Origin: Alphaproteobacteria bacterium
Lineage (GTDB): Bacteria > Pseudomonadota > Alphaproteobacteria > Micavibrionales > Micavibrionaceae
Direction: 5' to 3'
Length of the DNA stretch: 64,000 bases
Assembly: GCA_021775955.1 (NCBI GenBank)
Contig: JAJFGU010000024.1
Span: forward strand, 62,001 to 126,000
Part shown: in pieces, positions 47,093 through 55,494 of the stretch
Layout of the letters: every line of letters begins with the position of its first letter
Numbering within the stretch: the stretch's first letter is position 1
Notes under the pieces: model-generated
The model's input: the letters and a program-made list of their open reading frames with translations, nothing else
What the model was told of the DNA's origin: nothing
Database searches by the model: none
Translations under genes and position numbers: made by a program

Positions 47093-47114
47093 AGCAGTCA
47101 ATTTGGATGTCTAG

Positions 47115-47486
47115 ATGGTAAAAGAAAACCTTAAACGTTTCTGGTCTGTACTAAAATCTATTGCATCCAGCCCTTTGAAGTCATTGGCTGTTTCTGCTGC
47201 TTTTTTTCTGGCCCTGTATTGCTACTATTTGTGGGTAGTTAACACGCATGTTCCTACCGAGAAACCAGGCTTTGCAATAAAAACCATCATGCCCGCTTTG
47301 TACTTTATTTCAATGATCTGGGTCTATGTTGCTATTTGGGGCGCTATAGCAAATGTGAAAAAGGATAAGAGTTTAAAAAATCAGCTTACTCATTTTCTTT
47401 ATGTTGTTTTAGCTGGCGTTATTCTTTTTACTCTTTTGATGGGGTTACCTGTTCAAGAATATGTGGTTTGGGTATTACTACCTTAG
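47115..47486 (+). CDS. Small membrane protein, hypothetical
   Basis: A 123-residue protein with three predicted membrane helices (about 24-42, 56-76 and 97-120), starting MVKENLKRFW 22 bases after the gyrB stop, so probably a read-through gene of the gyrB transcript. GC is lower than in gyrB. No motif recognised. Confidence 0.6.
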   Translation: MVKENLKRFWSVLKSIASSPLKSLAVSAAFFLALYCYYLWVVNTHVPTEKPGFAIKTIMPALYFISMIWVYVAIWGAIANVKKDKSLKNQLTHFLYVVLAGVILFTLLMGLPVQEYVVWVLLP

Positions 47487-47517
47487 CTAATTAACTCTCC
47501 GTGCCCTCCCCTTTTTC

Positions 47518-47546
47518 TTGCAATAATAAGAATTATATCCTATAAT
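47518..47546 (+). promoter_or_regulatory. Strong promoter upstream of argS
   Basis: TTGCAA (47518-47523), a 17-base spacer and a perfect TATAAT (47541-47546). Transcription would start near 47553, giving a leader of about 215 bases before argS that contains two short ORFs. Confidence 0.75.
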
Positions 47547-47630
47547 ATCTGCGGTTTAAACGGCCCGGGGAAAAATCCGGGGCAGGAGAGGTTGAAGAAT
47601 ATGGTAAAAAAAACGAACTGAAGGAATATC

Positions 47631-47771
47631 ATGAAAAATCAAAGACATAAAATGGTCAGAAAAAATGAGGCAAACGAACTGAAGGATGGGAATCCCCGTG
47701 TACTTTTCCGCCGCCGCGCTTCGCGCTATGGCGTGACAAGGCGTCCTGCGTGGTTTAAAAGATTTCCATGA
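47631..47771 (+). CDS. Arg-rich 46-residue upstream ORF coupled to argS
   Basis: An ATG with AAGGA five bases upstream opens a 46-codon frame whose TGA overlaps the argS start (ATGA at 47768-47771). Ten of 46 residues are Arg, including FRRRASRYG and VTRRPAWFKRF. A still shorter ORF (MVKKTN) with its own GAGG precedes it at 47601, and both are followed or preceded by the direct repeat ACGAACTGAAGGA. The arrangement resembles a leader peptide that could sense Arg-tRNA charging, or a small basic protein. Coding is supported by the ribosome-binding site and the overlap only. Confidence 0.45.
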   Translation: MKNQRHKMVRKNEANELKDGNPRVLFRRRASRYGVTRRPAWFKRFP

Positions 47772-49600
47772 CTTCACTGGCTGAAAAATTAACCGAAATG
47801 ACAGGCGCGGCGTTTGCGGCGCTGGATTTGCCTGTGGAGCTTGGCCGCGTGGCGCTGTCCGATCGGCCAGATCTGGCGCAGTTCCAGTGCAACGGCGCGA
47901 TGGCGGCGAAGCAAAGCGAAGCTTTGTTCGCATCTAAAAAAGGCCAAAAGCCCAGAAACCCGCGCGAGATCGCGCAAAGCGTGGTTGACCATTTACAGAA
48001 ATGTCATCCTGAAACGCCGCAAGACGTTGAAGGATCTAAAGACACAAGACCAGATCCTTCAGCGCAAGCGCTTCAGGATGACGGCGGTGTATTTGCCAAG
48101 CTCGATATCGCCGGGCCGGGCTTTATCAATCTTGATGTCACCGATGATTACCTCGCGGCGCATCTATCCGGCATTGCGGCGGATGAGCGCCTCGGCGTTG
48201 ATAAAATCGTCAAAGAAGAAACGGTTGTGCTTGATTACGGCGGGCCGAATATCGCGAAACCGATGCATGTTGCCCATTTGCGCAGCTCTGTCATTGGCGA
48301 TTCCTTGCGCCGTATCTGTGGTTTTGCCGGGTATAAGACAATTGGTGATGTGCATTTGGGTGATTGGGGCCTACAAATGGGTCAGGTTATCTCCGAGCTG
48401 GAGGAGCGCGGCATGCTCGGCCAGAGCGTGACGCTGGAACAGCTTGAAGAGATTTATCCTGCCGCTTCAAAAGCCTGTAAGGAAGACGAAGCGAGGATGG
48501 AAAAGGCGCAGCTTGCAACACGTAAGTTTCAGGATGGTGATCCGGCCTACCAAAAAGCAGCACAGCAATTCGCGGAAGTTTCCATTGAAGGCATGAAAAA
48601 GAATTTCGATGCGCTCGGTGTGCATTTTGATTTATGGGAGGGTGAAGCCTCTGCTCATGGCCGCATTGCGCCGATGGTCGAGGATCTCAAGACAAAGGGC
48701 TTTGCCATTGAGAGCGAAGGCGCTTTGGTTGTTGAGGTTGAGGAAGAGGGCGATAACAAGGAAATGCCGCCACTCATTCTCTATAAATCCGATGGCGGGG
48801 TAATGTACGGCACCACCGATCTGGCCACGCTGGTCGAGCGTATGGAGAGCTACACGCCCGGTAAAATCATCTATGTGGTGGATCAGCGCCAGAGCCTGCA
48901 TTTCGAGCAGGTCTTTCGCGCCGCGCGCAAGGGCGGGATTGTGCCGGAGAACACAGAAATAACCCATGCCGGGTTCGGCACCATGAACGGGCCGGACGGC
49001 AAGCCGTTTAAGACCCGTGAAGGCGGTGTGATGAAGCTTGAAGACCTCATCACCATGGGTGTTGAAAAGGCGGGCGCGCGGCTGGAGGAGGCCGATCTGG
49101 CCCAGGATATGGATGAAGGCGAGCGCGCCGATATCGCCCATAAAGTGGCGATTGCCGCGCTTAAATTTGCCGATCTGCAAAACAACCGCATCGCCGATTA
49201 TATGTTTGATATCGACCGCATGATCAGCTTTGAAGGCAAGACCGGGCCGTATTTGCTCTATCAGGCTGTGCGTATTAATTCGCTGCTTAGAAAAGCGGGC
49301 GCGCAGGGATTAAAGCCCGGTGATTTCGTTGTCGAGGATGCGGATCGTTCACTGGCGTTGCTGCTCACCGAGCTGCCCGATGTGTTTGCCGGGGCGCTGC
49401 GCGGATATACGCCGCATCTGCTGTGCGATTATGCCTACCGCCTGGCGCAGGAATTCAGCAGTTTTTACGCCGCCTGCCATATTCTATCCGAAGAAGACGA
49501 GGCCCTGCGCGCTAGTCGCTTGGCTTTATGTGCCCTGACCCATGCGCAGCTCACGCTGGTGCTTGATTTGCTGGGAATTAAAGTGCCGGAGCGCATGTGA
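47768..49600 (+). CDS. argS: Arginyl-tRNA synthetase with in-frame palindromic insert
   Basis: ArgRS charges tRNA-Arg. The 610-residue class I synthetase has the HIGH-type motif HVAHLRSSVIGDSL after LDYGGPNIAKPM, the GDWGLQMG segment, the KxSKR-region equivalent around FKTREGGVMKLEDL, and a DALR anticodon domain at the C-terminus. Residues about 79-105 of the N-terminal Add1 domain, between VVDHL and FAKLDIAGPGF, are encoded by an 80-base palindromic repeat and look like an insertion relative to the family. The frame is intact, so the enzyme is presumably active; as the housekeeping synthetase it should be essential. Confidence 0.96.
   Translation: MTSLAEKLTEMTGAAFAALDLPVELGRVALSDRPDLAQFQCNGAMAAKQSEALFASKKGQKPRNPREIAQSVVDHLQKCHPETPQDVEGSKDTRPDPSAQALQDDGGVFAKLDIAGPGFINLDVTDDYLAAHLSGIAADERLGVDKIVKEETVVLDYGGPNIAKPMHVAHLRSSVIGDSLRRICGFAGYKTIGDVHLGDWGLQMGQVISELEERGMLGQSVTLEQLEEIYPAASKACKEDEARMEKAQLATRKFQDGDPAYQKAAQQFAEVSIEGMKKNFDALGVHFDLWEGEASAHGRIAPMVEDLKTKGFAIESEGALVVEVEEEGDNKEMPPLILYKSDGGVMYGTTDLATLVERMESYTPGKIIYVVDQRQSLHFEQVFRAARKGGIVPENTEITHAGFGTMNGPDGKPFKTREGGVMKLEDLITMGVEKAGARLEEADLAQDMDEGERADIAHKVAIAALKFADLQNNRIADYMFDIDRMISFEGKTGPYLLYQAVRINSLLRKAGAQGLKPGDFVVEDADRSLALLLTELPDVFAGALRGYTPHLLCDYAYRLAQEFSSFYAACHILSEEDEALRASRLALCALTHAQLTLVLDLLGIKVPERM
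48003..48082. repeat. Palindromic repeat inside argS coding sequence
   Basis: GTCATCCTGAA and TTCAGGATGAC are perfect inverted ends, with inner arms GAAGGATCT / AGATCCTTC. The same sequence type forms the intergenic repeat at 5487-5550. It is translated in frame as a 27-residue, Asp/Pro/Gln-rich segment. Rickettsia palindromic elements (RPE) are the known precedent for repeats inserted into genes. Confidence 0.85.
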
Positions 49601-49645
49601 CATAAGGCTTGTTTTGGAATACGAGTCTGGCTATGGTTGGCCATT

Positions 49646-50542
49646 ATGCTCAACCTTGAAAACATACGGATCACGCCGCAGCTTTTAAACCTCATCTGCG
49701 AAATTGATGAGTTCAAAGGCAGTTGGAGCGCGCTTGAGAGCCAAACCACGGCGCTGCAGCTTCTCGGCGATGTCGCCAATTTTGGCCAAAACTTCAAAGC
49801 CGTTCTCGAACCCTGGCAAAGCCAACCGCTCAGCGAAGAGCTGATTAAGAAGCTTCATGGTGTGGCGACAGGCAGCAAGAATTCCGCTTATAAGAGTGCT
49901 GACTTTCCTCTCGTCATTCAGCGCGGCAGGGAAATCATCGGCTCGCTCGATGTGTCAACGCCGGAAGAGGCCGAAGTCTTGATGGCCAAGCTGATTGAAT
50001 GGACGCAGGAAACACTGGAGGGTGAGACGCTGCATCCGCTGGTGGTGATTGCATTGTTTACGGCGATCTTTCTGCAGATTTGTCCGTTTGAAAAAGGCAG
50101 CCAGCGTCTAGCGCGGCTGTTGATTGTGCTGCTGATGTTCAAGGCGGGTTACAGCTACGCGCCCTACAGTGCGCTCGATCCTGTTCTTAACGAAAAGATG
50201 CAGGATTATTTCGAGGCTCTACAACATACTCAGCAGAGTCTGGAATCCGGCAAGGCGGATTGGGGACCGTGGCTGTCGTTTTTCTTTGGTCTTTTGAAAG
50301 ATCAAAAAGATCACCTTCAGGAGCGTCTTGAAAAAGGCGGCGACAAAATCGCCGATATGCCTGCTTTATCGACCAAGGTATTAAAGCTATTTGAAAGCAA
50401 TGAGCGTTTATCAATGAAGGAGATCGAACGTTTAACCCGCGGTCGCCGTAGTACTTTAAAATTAAGGCTCGGTGAACTGGTGCATGGCGGTTACCTGATG
50501 CGCCACGGCAAAGCCCGCGCGACCTGGTATGCAAGGGTTTAG
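49646..50542 (+). CDS. Degenerate Fic-domain protein with winged-helix tail
   Basis: A 298-residue protein resembling Fic proteins of the two-domain type: an N-terminal helical region, a Fic core and a C-terminal winged helix (TLKLRLGELVHGGYLMRHGKARATWY). The Fic motif, normally HPFxxGNGRxxR, reads CPFEKGSQRLAR (Cys146 to Arg157): the catalytic His is Cys and the Asn is lost, though the Phe, Gly and both Arg remain. AMP transfer is therefore doubtful and a regulatory or DNA-binding role is plausible. The start at 49646 is preferred; a TTG three codons earlier is possible. Confidence 0.7.
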   Translation: MLNLENIRITPQLLNLICEIDEFKGSWSALESQTTALQLLGDVANFGQNFKAVLEPWQSQPLSEELIKKLHGVATGSKNSAYKSADFPLVIQRGREIIGSLDVSTPEEAEVLMAKLIEWTQETLEGETLHPLVVIALFTAIFLQICPFEKGSQRLARLLIVLLMFKAGYSYAPYSALDPVLNEKMQDYFEALQHTQQSLESGKADWGPWLSFFFGLLKDQKDHLQERLEKGGDKIADMPALSTKVLKLFESNERLSMKEIERLTRGRRSTLKLRLGELVHGGYLMRHGKARATWYARV

Positions 50543-50560
50543 ACTGCCCTTATTTTAAAC

Positions 50561-50734
50561 TTATCTCTTCACGAATTGCCGGTCGCAATAGCCGCATTCG
50601 ACCTCTTTGGTGCCGTCAAAGGAATACCAGACTTTCGGATGCCCCAAAGCGCCGCCGCCGCCATCGCAGCTTACCCCGTCGGCATCTTTGCCAACTTCAA
50701 TGATCTCAGGCGGTTTCACAGCTGTATCTGACAT
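50561..50734 (-). CDS. Zinc-finger domain protein, CHCC type
   Basis: A 57-residue protein starting [20 protein letters not shown], with the zf-CHCC (PF10276-like) pattern: Cys in [17 protein letters not shown] (also the His), then the pair in [11 protein letters not shown]. This domain is the core of the mitochondrial complex I accessory subunit NDUFS6 and of small alphaproteobacterial proteins. A short cytoplasmic zinc protein is implied. It is divergent from the next rightward gene and convergent with the Fic-like gene. Confidence 0.85.
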   Translation of the reverse strand: MSDTAVKPPEIIEVGKDADGVSCDGGGGALGHPKVWYSFDGTKEVECGYCDRQFVKR

Positions 50735-50778
50735 AATTCTTTAACGATTCTTTATGAGCTCTCGATTAAAATTTCCTA

Positions 50779-51177
50779 ATGAATAGGTTAGATCAAATAG
50801 AATTTATAGACAACCCGGCAATTGGGGAGCGCAGCGATCACTATACGATTGTGTTTGTTGATGTCGCAAAGACCCTTCAAAGCTGGCAAAGCTCGTTGTT
50901 TAGCTTTGAATGGATGTTGCCCGATGGTGAAATCAAGAGACTCGAGGAATTGCCTGAAAAAGAACAAGTCAGACGGCAAGAGGTTGAGAAGACGCTGGAG
51001 TCCGCCCAGCCGATCGCAAAACCGGTTCTTGGAATCGGCCTCATGGAAAATATTGAAATCGGCATGGGTAGGGCCGAATTTTTAACATTGGCCGCGCATG
51101 GTCTGGCAAAAATTCCCGTTCATATCCCCAAATCCAATGAAAGCGATTTCAAAGGCTTCCTGGCTGATATAGAATAA
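50779..51177 (+). CDS. Hypothetical 132-residue protein before pilin-like gene
   Basis: A soluble protein starting MNRLDQIEFIDNPAIGERSD, with a Glu/Arg-rich helix in the middle (GEIKRLEELPEKEQVRRQEVEK) and a C-terminal alpha/beta segment. No signal peptide. The stop lies four bases before the pilin-like gene start, so the two are translationally linked. Unrecognised. Confidence 0.65.
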   Translation: MNRLDQIEFIDNPAIGERSDHYTIVFVDVAKTLQSWQSSLFSFEWMLPDGEIKRLEELPEKEQVRRQEVEKTLESAQPIAKPVLGIGLMENIEIGMGRAEFLTLAAHGLAKIPVHIPKSNESDFKGFLADIE

Positions 51178-51181
51178 AGTT

Positions 51182-51916
51182 ATGAGACGTTTTCAAAACA
51201 CATCCGAGAGCGGAAACGCTTTGCTTTATATTCTGATCGCCGTCAGTTTGATCGCGGCGCTGTCTTATGCCGTGGCACAAAGCGGACGTGGCAACGTACA
51301 GCAGTTAAGTCAGGAACAAGCCAGATTGCGCGCTGCGGAAATCATTGAGTATGGTAATGTTCTGCCCAATGCTTCCTCCCAGCTGCGTCTGCGCGGTTAT
51401 AGTGATGCTGAAATCAGCATTGAAAACTCTGTTGATGCCGGTCACGTTAATCCGGGCTGCACTGACAACAATTGCAAAATTTTTCATCCTGCCGGTGGCG
51501 GGGTTTCATATCGCACACTTGCCGCAGACTGGTTGGATGCAACTTTTACCGCTTCAACCATGTATGGCAGTATGACGTTTTATGCACGTGCCTGCGTGGA
51601 AGGCACGGGTTGTGAAGCTGACGGGTTTGATAATGAGGAATTGATGGTGTTTTTTCCTTATCTGAAAAAAGAAATCTGCGTTGAAATTAATGACAAGCTG
51701 GGTATTACCAACCCGGCAGGTGATCCGCCTGTTGACGCGGATTGTTCAGGGGCCGGCAATACGCAAAAATTTGTCGGGGCTTATACGCAAAGTGATGCCG
51801 TAGACGTTGTGGGGGATCATCTGGACTTTAAGATGGCCGGATGTTTTCAGGTCGCTGCGGGCTGTGCTACAGGCCCACTTTCATATGCCTATTATCAGGT
51901 TCTTATTTCACGGTAG
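51182..51916 (+). CDS. Pilin-like single-pass protein, paralogue 2
   Basis: A 244-residue protein: short polar N-terminus, one hydrophobic helix (about 12-31) after ESGN, then an extracytoplasmic domain. It shares with its two paralogues the RGYSDAEISIEN block, a CxxxxCKIF Cys pair, GGGVSY, CVEINDKLGI, a KFVGAY block, MAGCF and a final YYQVLISR. It has more Cys than paralogue 1, so disulfides are likely in the periplasm. It lacks the Glu5 of true type IV pilins. The stop abuts the stop of the convergent paralogue 3 with no gap. Confidence 0.8.
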   Translation: MRRFQNTSESGNALLYILIAVSLIAALSYAVAQSGRGNVQQLSQEQARLRAAEIIEYGNVLPNASSQLRLRGYSDAEISIENSVDAGHVNPGCTDNNCKIFHPAGGGVSYRTLAADWLDATFTASTMYGSMTFYARACVEGTGCEADGFDNEELMVFFPYLKKEICVEINDKLGITNPAGDPPVDADCSGAGNTQKFVGAYTQSDAVDVVGDHLDFKMAGCFQVAAGCATGPLSYAYYQVLISR

Positions 51917-52600
51917 CTAACGTGCGATTAAGACCTGAAAGAAATGAAAATTGCCGCCATTGCTGAAACATCCCGCGTTTAGGTTATTCAGCCCATCAAG
52001 AACCGTATCATCACCAAAGCTGCCGGTATATTTGGTTGCGGCATGGCCGCCAGCGCTGGCCGGGGTCGCGCCGATACCCAAGCGGTCATTGATTTCCTCG
52101 CAAACCGGTTGGTCAATTGCTGCCAAAACGGCCAGAAGTTCTTCATTGGAAGAATCAGTGTCGGAATCACATCCGGCAACTCCGGTGCCGATACCGATAA
52201 TGCAGGTTTCGCCGGTGAAATGCCATTCATTGGCGGTGACGTCCTGTTCCGGGGATTTGTAGGTAAAGCCGCCGCCGCTTGCATTGAAGACCTGGCAATT
52301 CGGAAATTTTGGGTCGGCGCCGGTATCGCAGGCGGCGTTTACAAAGTCGCCATCATGCTCAAAGCTGATGTCGCTTTCGGATATGCCTTTGCGTCTTATT
52401 TTGGCGACCCGGTGTTCAATTTTCTGTCCAAAACTTAAGATATCGGTGGCGGCGAGCTCGACCTGTCTTGCGCTGAGGCGAGAGGTTGTGTCCGAGCGCA
52501 TACCGCGCGATACGACATAGGCCAGCGTCGCAAACAATGCCACGCCCAGCATGACAAAAAAGAAGACATTGCCTCTTTGTTTACTATGATTTTTCTTCAT
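51917..52600 (-). CDS. Pilin-like single-pass protein, paralogue 3
   Basis: The start at 52600 (MKKNHSKQRGN) overlaps the end of dotL by 17 bases, showing translational coupling. One hydrophobic helix (about 12-32) follows RGN; the outer domain carries RKGISESDISFE, a Cys pair around FPNCQVF, GGGFTY, EWHFT, CEEINDRLGI, AGCF and FFQVLIAR. All these blocks match paralogues 1 and 2. Being the last gene of the DotM-DotL operon, it is the best candidate for a partner of this secretion machinery. Function unknown. Confidence 0.8.
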   Translation of the reverse strand: MKKNHSKQRGNVFFFVMLGVALFATLAYVVSRGMRSDTTSRLSARQVELAATDILSFGQKIEHRVAKIRRKGISESDISFEHDGDFVNAACDTGADPKFPNCQVFNASGGGFTYKSPEQDVTANEWHFTGETCIIGIGTGVAGCDSDTDSSNEELLAVLAAIDQPVCEEINDRLGIGATPASAGGHAATKYTGSFGDDTVLDGLNNLNAGCFSNGGNFHFFQVLIAR

Positions 52601-54965
52601 CGACTTTATCATTGAATAAGACGCCCTTGGCATTTTTGGCTGCGTTTTTGATGATGTTTTCAATTTCTGGCGGCAGTTTATAGGTGCTGCTTTTCTGTTC
52701 TTCCTGTTGCGCTTCTTTTTGTTCCGGCGGTGGTGCGACCGGTTCTTGTGTTTTTGGAGCCTCCGGTGTTGCCGTCACTGGGACTTGCGGCGCCGCAGGT
52801 TTTTCGTCCGTCTTTTTATCGCCGCTAAAGAAACCCATCGGCCCACCACTGGATTCAGCACCAGATTCTGTAGGTGGTGGCACCGTCTTTTCAGGTTCCG
52901 GCGCCGGAGCAGAAGATGTTTCCTCGGTTGGTGGCGGTGCGGTGACAGGCGGCGGTGCGGCCGGAGGAAGAGGGTCGGCGACGATTTCATTATCAATCGC
53001 GTGCACCTGAACCAGAGCAGCAATGCCTGTATTGACCATTTCTGTGCCAGCTTTTTCGGCAATGCGGTAGCCTTCAATTAACGCCTCGATCTCTGGTGAT
53101 GCTTCAAGAGCGACTTCTGCGCGTTCTGCCGTCCAGCTTTTGTTGATCATTAAATCGCGAAGCTTGGTAATGGCACCGGAATGCTTGACGATATTATCGT
53201 CAGCCGGCGGCAGAGCCATGTAGCGGGTGACACGCATGGCCTTGGCATGACCGGGATTGGAGTAGAAGATTTTGCAATCGACGACGACTTCTCCAAAAGT
53301 GATAATGGCTTCACCTTCGGTAAAGCCGCGCAAATCACCGTAATCGGCGCGCGGGCGGAGCTGTATGCCTGCTTGCTGCGTGTCATGATAAGAGCCAAGT
53401 TCGGTGCCGCCAGCCATCTGGAATCCCGACACTTCCGTAACAATCGCGCTTCCCACTGTCTTTTCAAAAAATTCTTTGGTTTCGGTGGGGTCTTCCAGCT
53501 TGCCGAAGATTTTAATGTTACAGTTTGCAGTGATTGAATTGGCTTCTTCCCGCACCCGCTTTTTCATCGCCGGTAAATCCTGACCGGAAAAGACCAGACA
53601 AAAACCAAGGGAACGGGCTTGCGCGGCCATCACGGCCATGCCCTCTGCCGTATAATAACCAACCTCGTCAAACACGACCATAAAGGGTGTTGAGGAATGC
53701 GTTGGTTTGTTTTCGATGACGGTTTCGCTGGAGCCCTCCACAGTGGAGCCAAGAGTAGAGCCCATCATGCCTTTTATGGTGGCAGCAACAATTTTACCGA
53801 GATTGGCGATTTCCTCGCCGGATTTTTCCAGGGCCGGGATGAGAACGATCAAAATACGCCGGTTTAACACCACATCGACCATATCGACATCAGCGGCCTG
53901 CGTATCGAAGATATAGCCGTAATCATCGCCCAGAGATTGTAAGGAGCGTGTAAACTGCATGGCCAGATAACCGTGTTGCTGGCCGGCGGTGGTGGTGTCG
54001 TATTGAGGCGTATCCGGCCCTGGCGGCTTGGCATTACCCTGATCGTCATAGGCATCGTGGACAAAGCCGGGCAGGGTATCGAGATACCCCTTAAGCCCAT
54101 CGCGTATTTCTGTCGGCACGGCATCGTCACGTTGAAGTTTGATAACGTTGTTGATGCTGAGGTTGTCGCGAATGGTGCGAACCGAAAGCGACACATCCTG
54201 ATTGTCGCGCTTCCAGACCATGACGGGCATCATGGCGCCAATCAAAGATACAGCCCGTTCCTGCCACATTGCGTTATCGCCCTGTGATTCTGGCATCAGG
54301 CTGACGAGCATGTTAACGAGATAGGAGGCAGAGCCGCTGGAAAACGGGTTCATGGTGTTTGACGGGGCACGAATATCGGCATTTCCGGTCATATAGTTGA
54401 GCACCAGCAGATCGTCGTCGCGGCCAAAACGGCGCACCAGCGCAGAAAGGTTGGACCACAGATCCGTATCGGCTTTACCGTCAACATAAACGAATCCAGA
54501 CCCCCAACTTAGAGCGTTGGTTGCCATGGATGTCAGGCCAACGGTTTTTCCCGAACCGGTTGTCCCAAGATAAAGAATATGTGTTCTCGCATCATTATTA
54601 GTAAACCACACTTCCTCATCGGTTTTGTCGACATTGCCAAGATACAAGATGCCTTCCGGCTTTCCGCTCCGGCCTGGCCCCTCGTTGTTTCTGTCTTTTT
54701 TTATTTTGGCCATGGCAGGCAGCTTAAATGCCAAAGATCGGTCCCGCGTTGCCAGCCAAATAAAATACAGCAACATAAAGATGAGAATTAAGTCGGCAAA
54801 AGCGAGCGCCCATGGCGATGTATAAATAGCTACACCGGCACCAATGAAAATGGTCGTTGAATAGCTGGACTGGCTGAGTGCATCAGCCAGACGCATCCAA
54901 AGAGGCCGAATATCACGCAGGATAGCCTCATGTTTGAATTCATATTTTCGTTGGTCTAATGCCAT
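52584..54965 (-). CDS. dotL: Type IVB coupling ATPase, DotL/IcmO-like
   Basis: DotL is the VirD4-type ATPase that recruits substrates to the Dot/Icm type IVB secretion channel. The 793-residue protein has two N-terminal membrane helices (about 37-75), Walker A GTTGSGKT at 134-141, Walker B FMVVFDE at 428-434, and SGQDLPAMKKRVREEANSIT, typical of the DotL/TrbC(IncI) branch. After about residue 660 a Pro-rich linker leads to a short acidic C-terminus; in Legionella the C-terminal part binds adaptor proteins, but the sequence here differs. It is in a leftward operon after dotM and two small envelope genes. Confidence 0.88.
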   Translation of the reverse strand: MALDQRKYEFKHEAILRDIRPLWMRLADALSQSSYSTTIFIGAGVAIYTSPWALAFADLILIFMLLYFIWLATRDRSLAFKLPAMAKIKKDRNNEGPGRSGKPEGILYLGNVDKTDEEVWFTNNDARTHILYLGTTGSGKTVGLTSMATNALSWGSGFVYVDGKADTDLWSNLSALVRRFGRDDDLLVLNYMTGNADIRAPSNTMNPFSSGSASYLVNMLVSLMPESQGDNAMWQERAVSLIGAMMPVMVWKRDNQDVSLSVRTIRDNLSINNVIKLQRDDAVPTEIRDGLKGYLDTLPGFVHDAYDDQGNAKPPGPDTPQYDTTTAGQQHGYLAMQFTRSLQSLGDDYGYIFDTQAADVDMVDVVLNRRILIVLIPALEKSGEEIANLGKIVAATIKGMMGSTLGSTVEGSSETVIENKPTHSSTPFMVVFDEVGYYTAEGMAVMAAQARSLGFCLVFSGQDLPAMKKRVREEANSITANCNIKIFGKLEDPTETKEFFEKTVGSAIVTEVSGFQMAGGTELGSYHDTQQAGIQLRPRADYGDLRGFTEGEAIITFGEVVVDCKIFYSNPGHAKAMRVTRYMALPPADDNIVKHSGAITKLRDLMINKSWTAERAEVALEASPEIEALIEGYRIAEKAGTEMVNTGIAALVQVHAIDNEIVADPLPPAAPPPVTAPPPTEETSSAPAPEPEKTVPPPTESGAESSGGPMGFFSGDKKTDEKPAAPQVPVTATPEAPKTQEPVAPPPEQKEAQQEEQKSSTYKLPPEIENIIKNAAKNAKGVLFNDKVDEEKS

Positions 54966-55022
54966 TCTCTAATTTGTCCCTGTAGCGTAAACCGATAACT
55001 CAATAAACACATAAAACTTCCT

Positions 55023-55493
55023 TTAGCGTGTTGGTATTTTTGCTTCCTGTAGAAGTGTTTCTAATTCTTCATAGTTAACTGTTCTTACGCCTGCGTTCCC
55101 ACCATGAAGAACTAAACGGTAATTACTGCAAACAAAGCAGACTGTTAAATGCCCAATGATTTCGTCATTCTCGTTATAAAAAACAAACCCATGATGAGGA
55201 TAAAAACACATACCAACGCGGCGGTTCGGCGGCTTATGGTTAAACACGGCCTTCTTAAACCTTTCGATTTGTTCAACGTTAAGGCTTACACCTTCTTTTG
55301 GTTGTGCGGTGGAGCTAAGCTTGCCATCTACAATAACATTATCTCCAAAACTATCTTGGTATAGATCGTTGATTGAGTATGCTTTTACAGTCTTGATATC
55401 GCTGGTCCAATAAGATTGGTTAAGCCCAGCATGTGCGGGTGATGAAAGGGTTGAAAGAAAGATCAGAAAAATGGCGGCGGCTAATTTTTTCAA
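55023..55493 (-). CDS. Secreted protein in the DotM-DotL operon
   Basis: A TTG at 55491-55493 with GAGG eight bases upstream gives a 156-residue protein with a clean signal peptide (MKKLAAAIFLIFLSTLSSPAHA region); the TTG overlaps the region just past the stop of the preceding gene. Upstream ATGs would add residues before the signal and run into that gene. The mature part has MCFYPHHGFVFYNE and VCFVCSNYRLVLHGG, a Cys-rich pattern seen in small uncharacterised periplasmic proteins. The function is unknown; the location suggests the secretion complex. Confidence 0.65.
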   Translation of the reverse strand: MKKLAAAIFLIFLSTLSSPAHAGLNQSYWTSDIKTVKAYSINDLYQDSFGDNVIVDGKLSSTAQPKEGVSLNVEQIERFKKAVFNHKPPNRRVGMCFYPHHGFVFYNENDEIIGHLTVCFVCSNYRLVLHGGNAGVRTVNYEELETLLQEAKIPTR

Positions 55494-55494
55494 T

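Noticed and set aside
47631-47771. The small ORF as the true N-terminus of ArgRS
   Set aside because: It is in a different frame, ends with TGA overlapping the argS ATG, and ArgRS already has a complete N-terminal domain.
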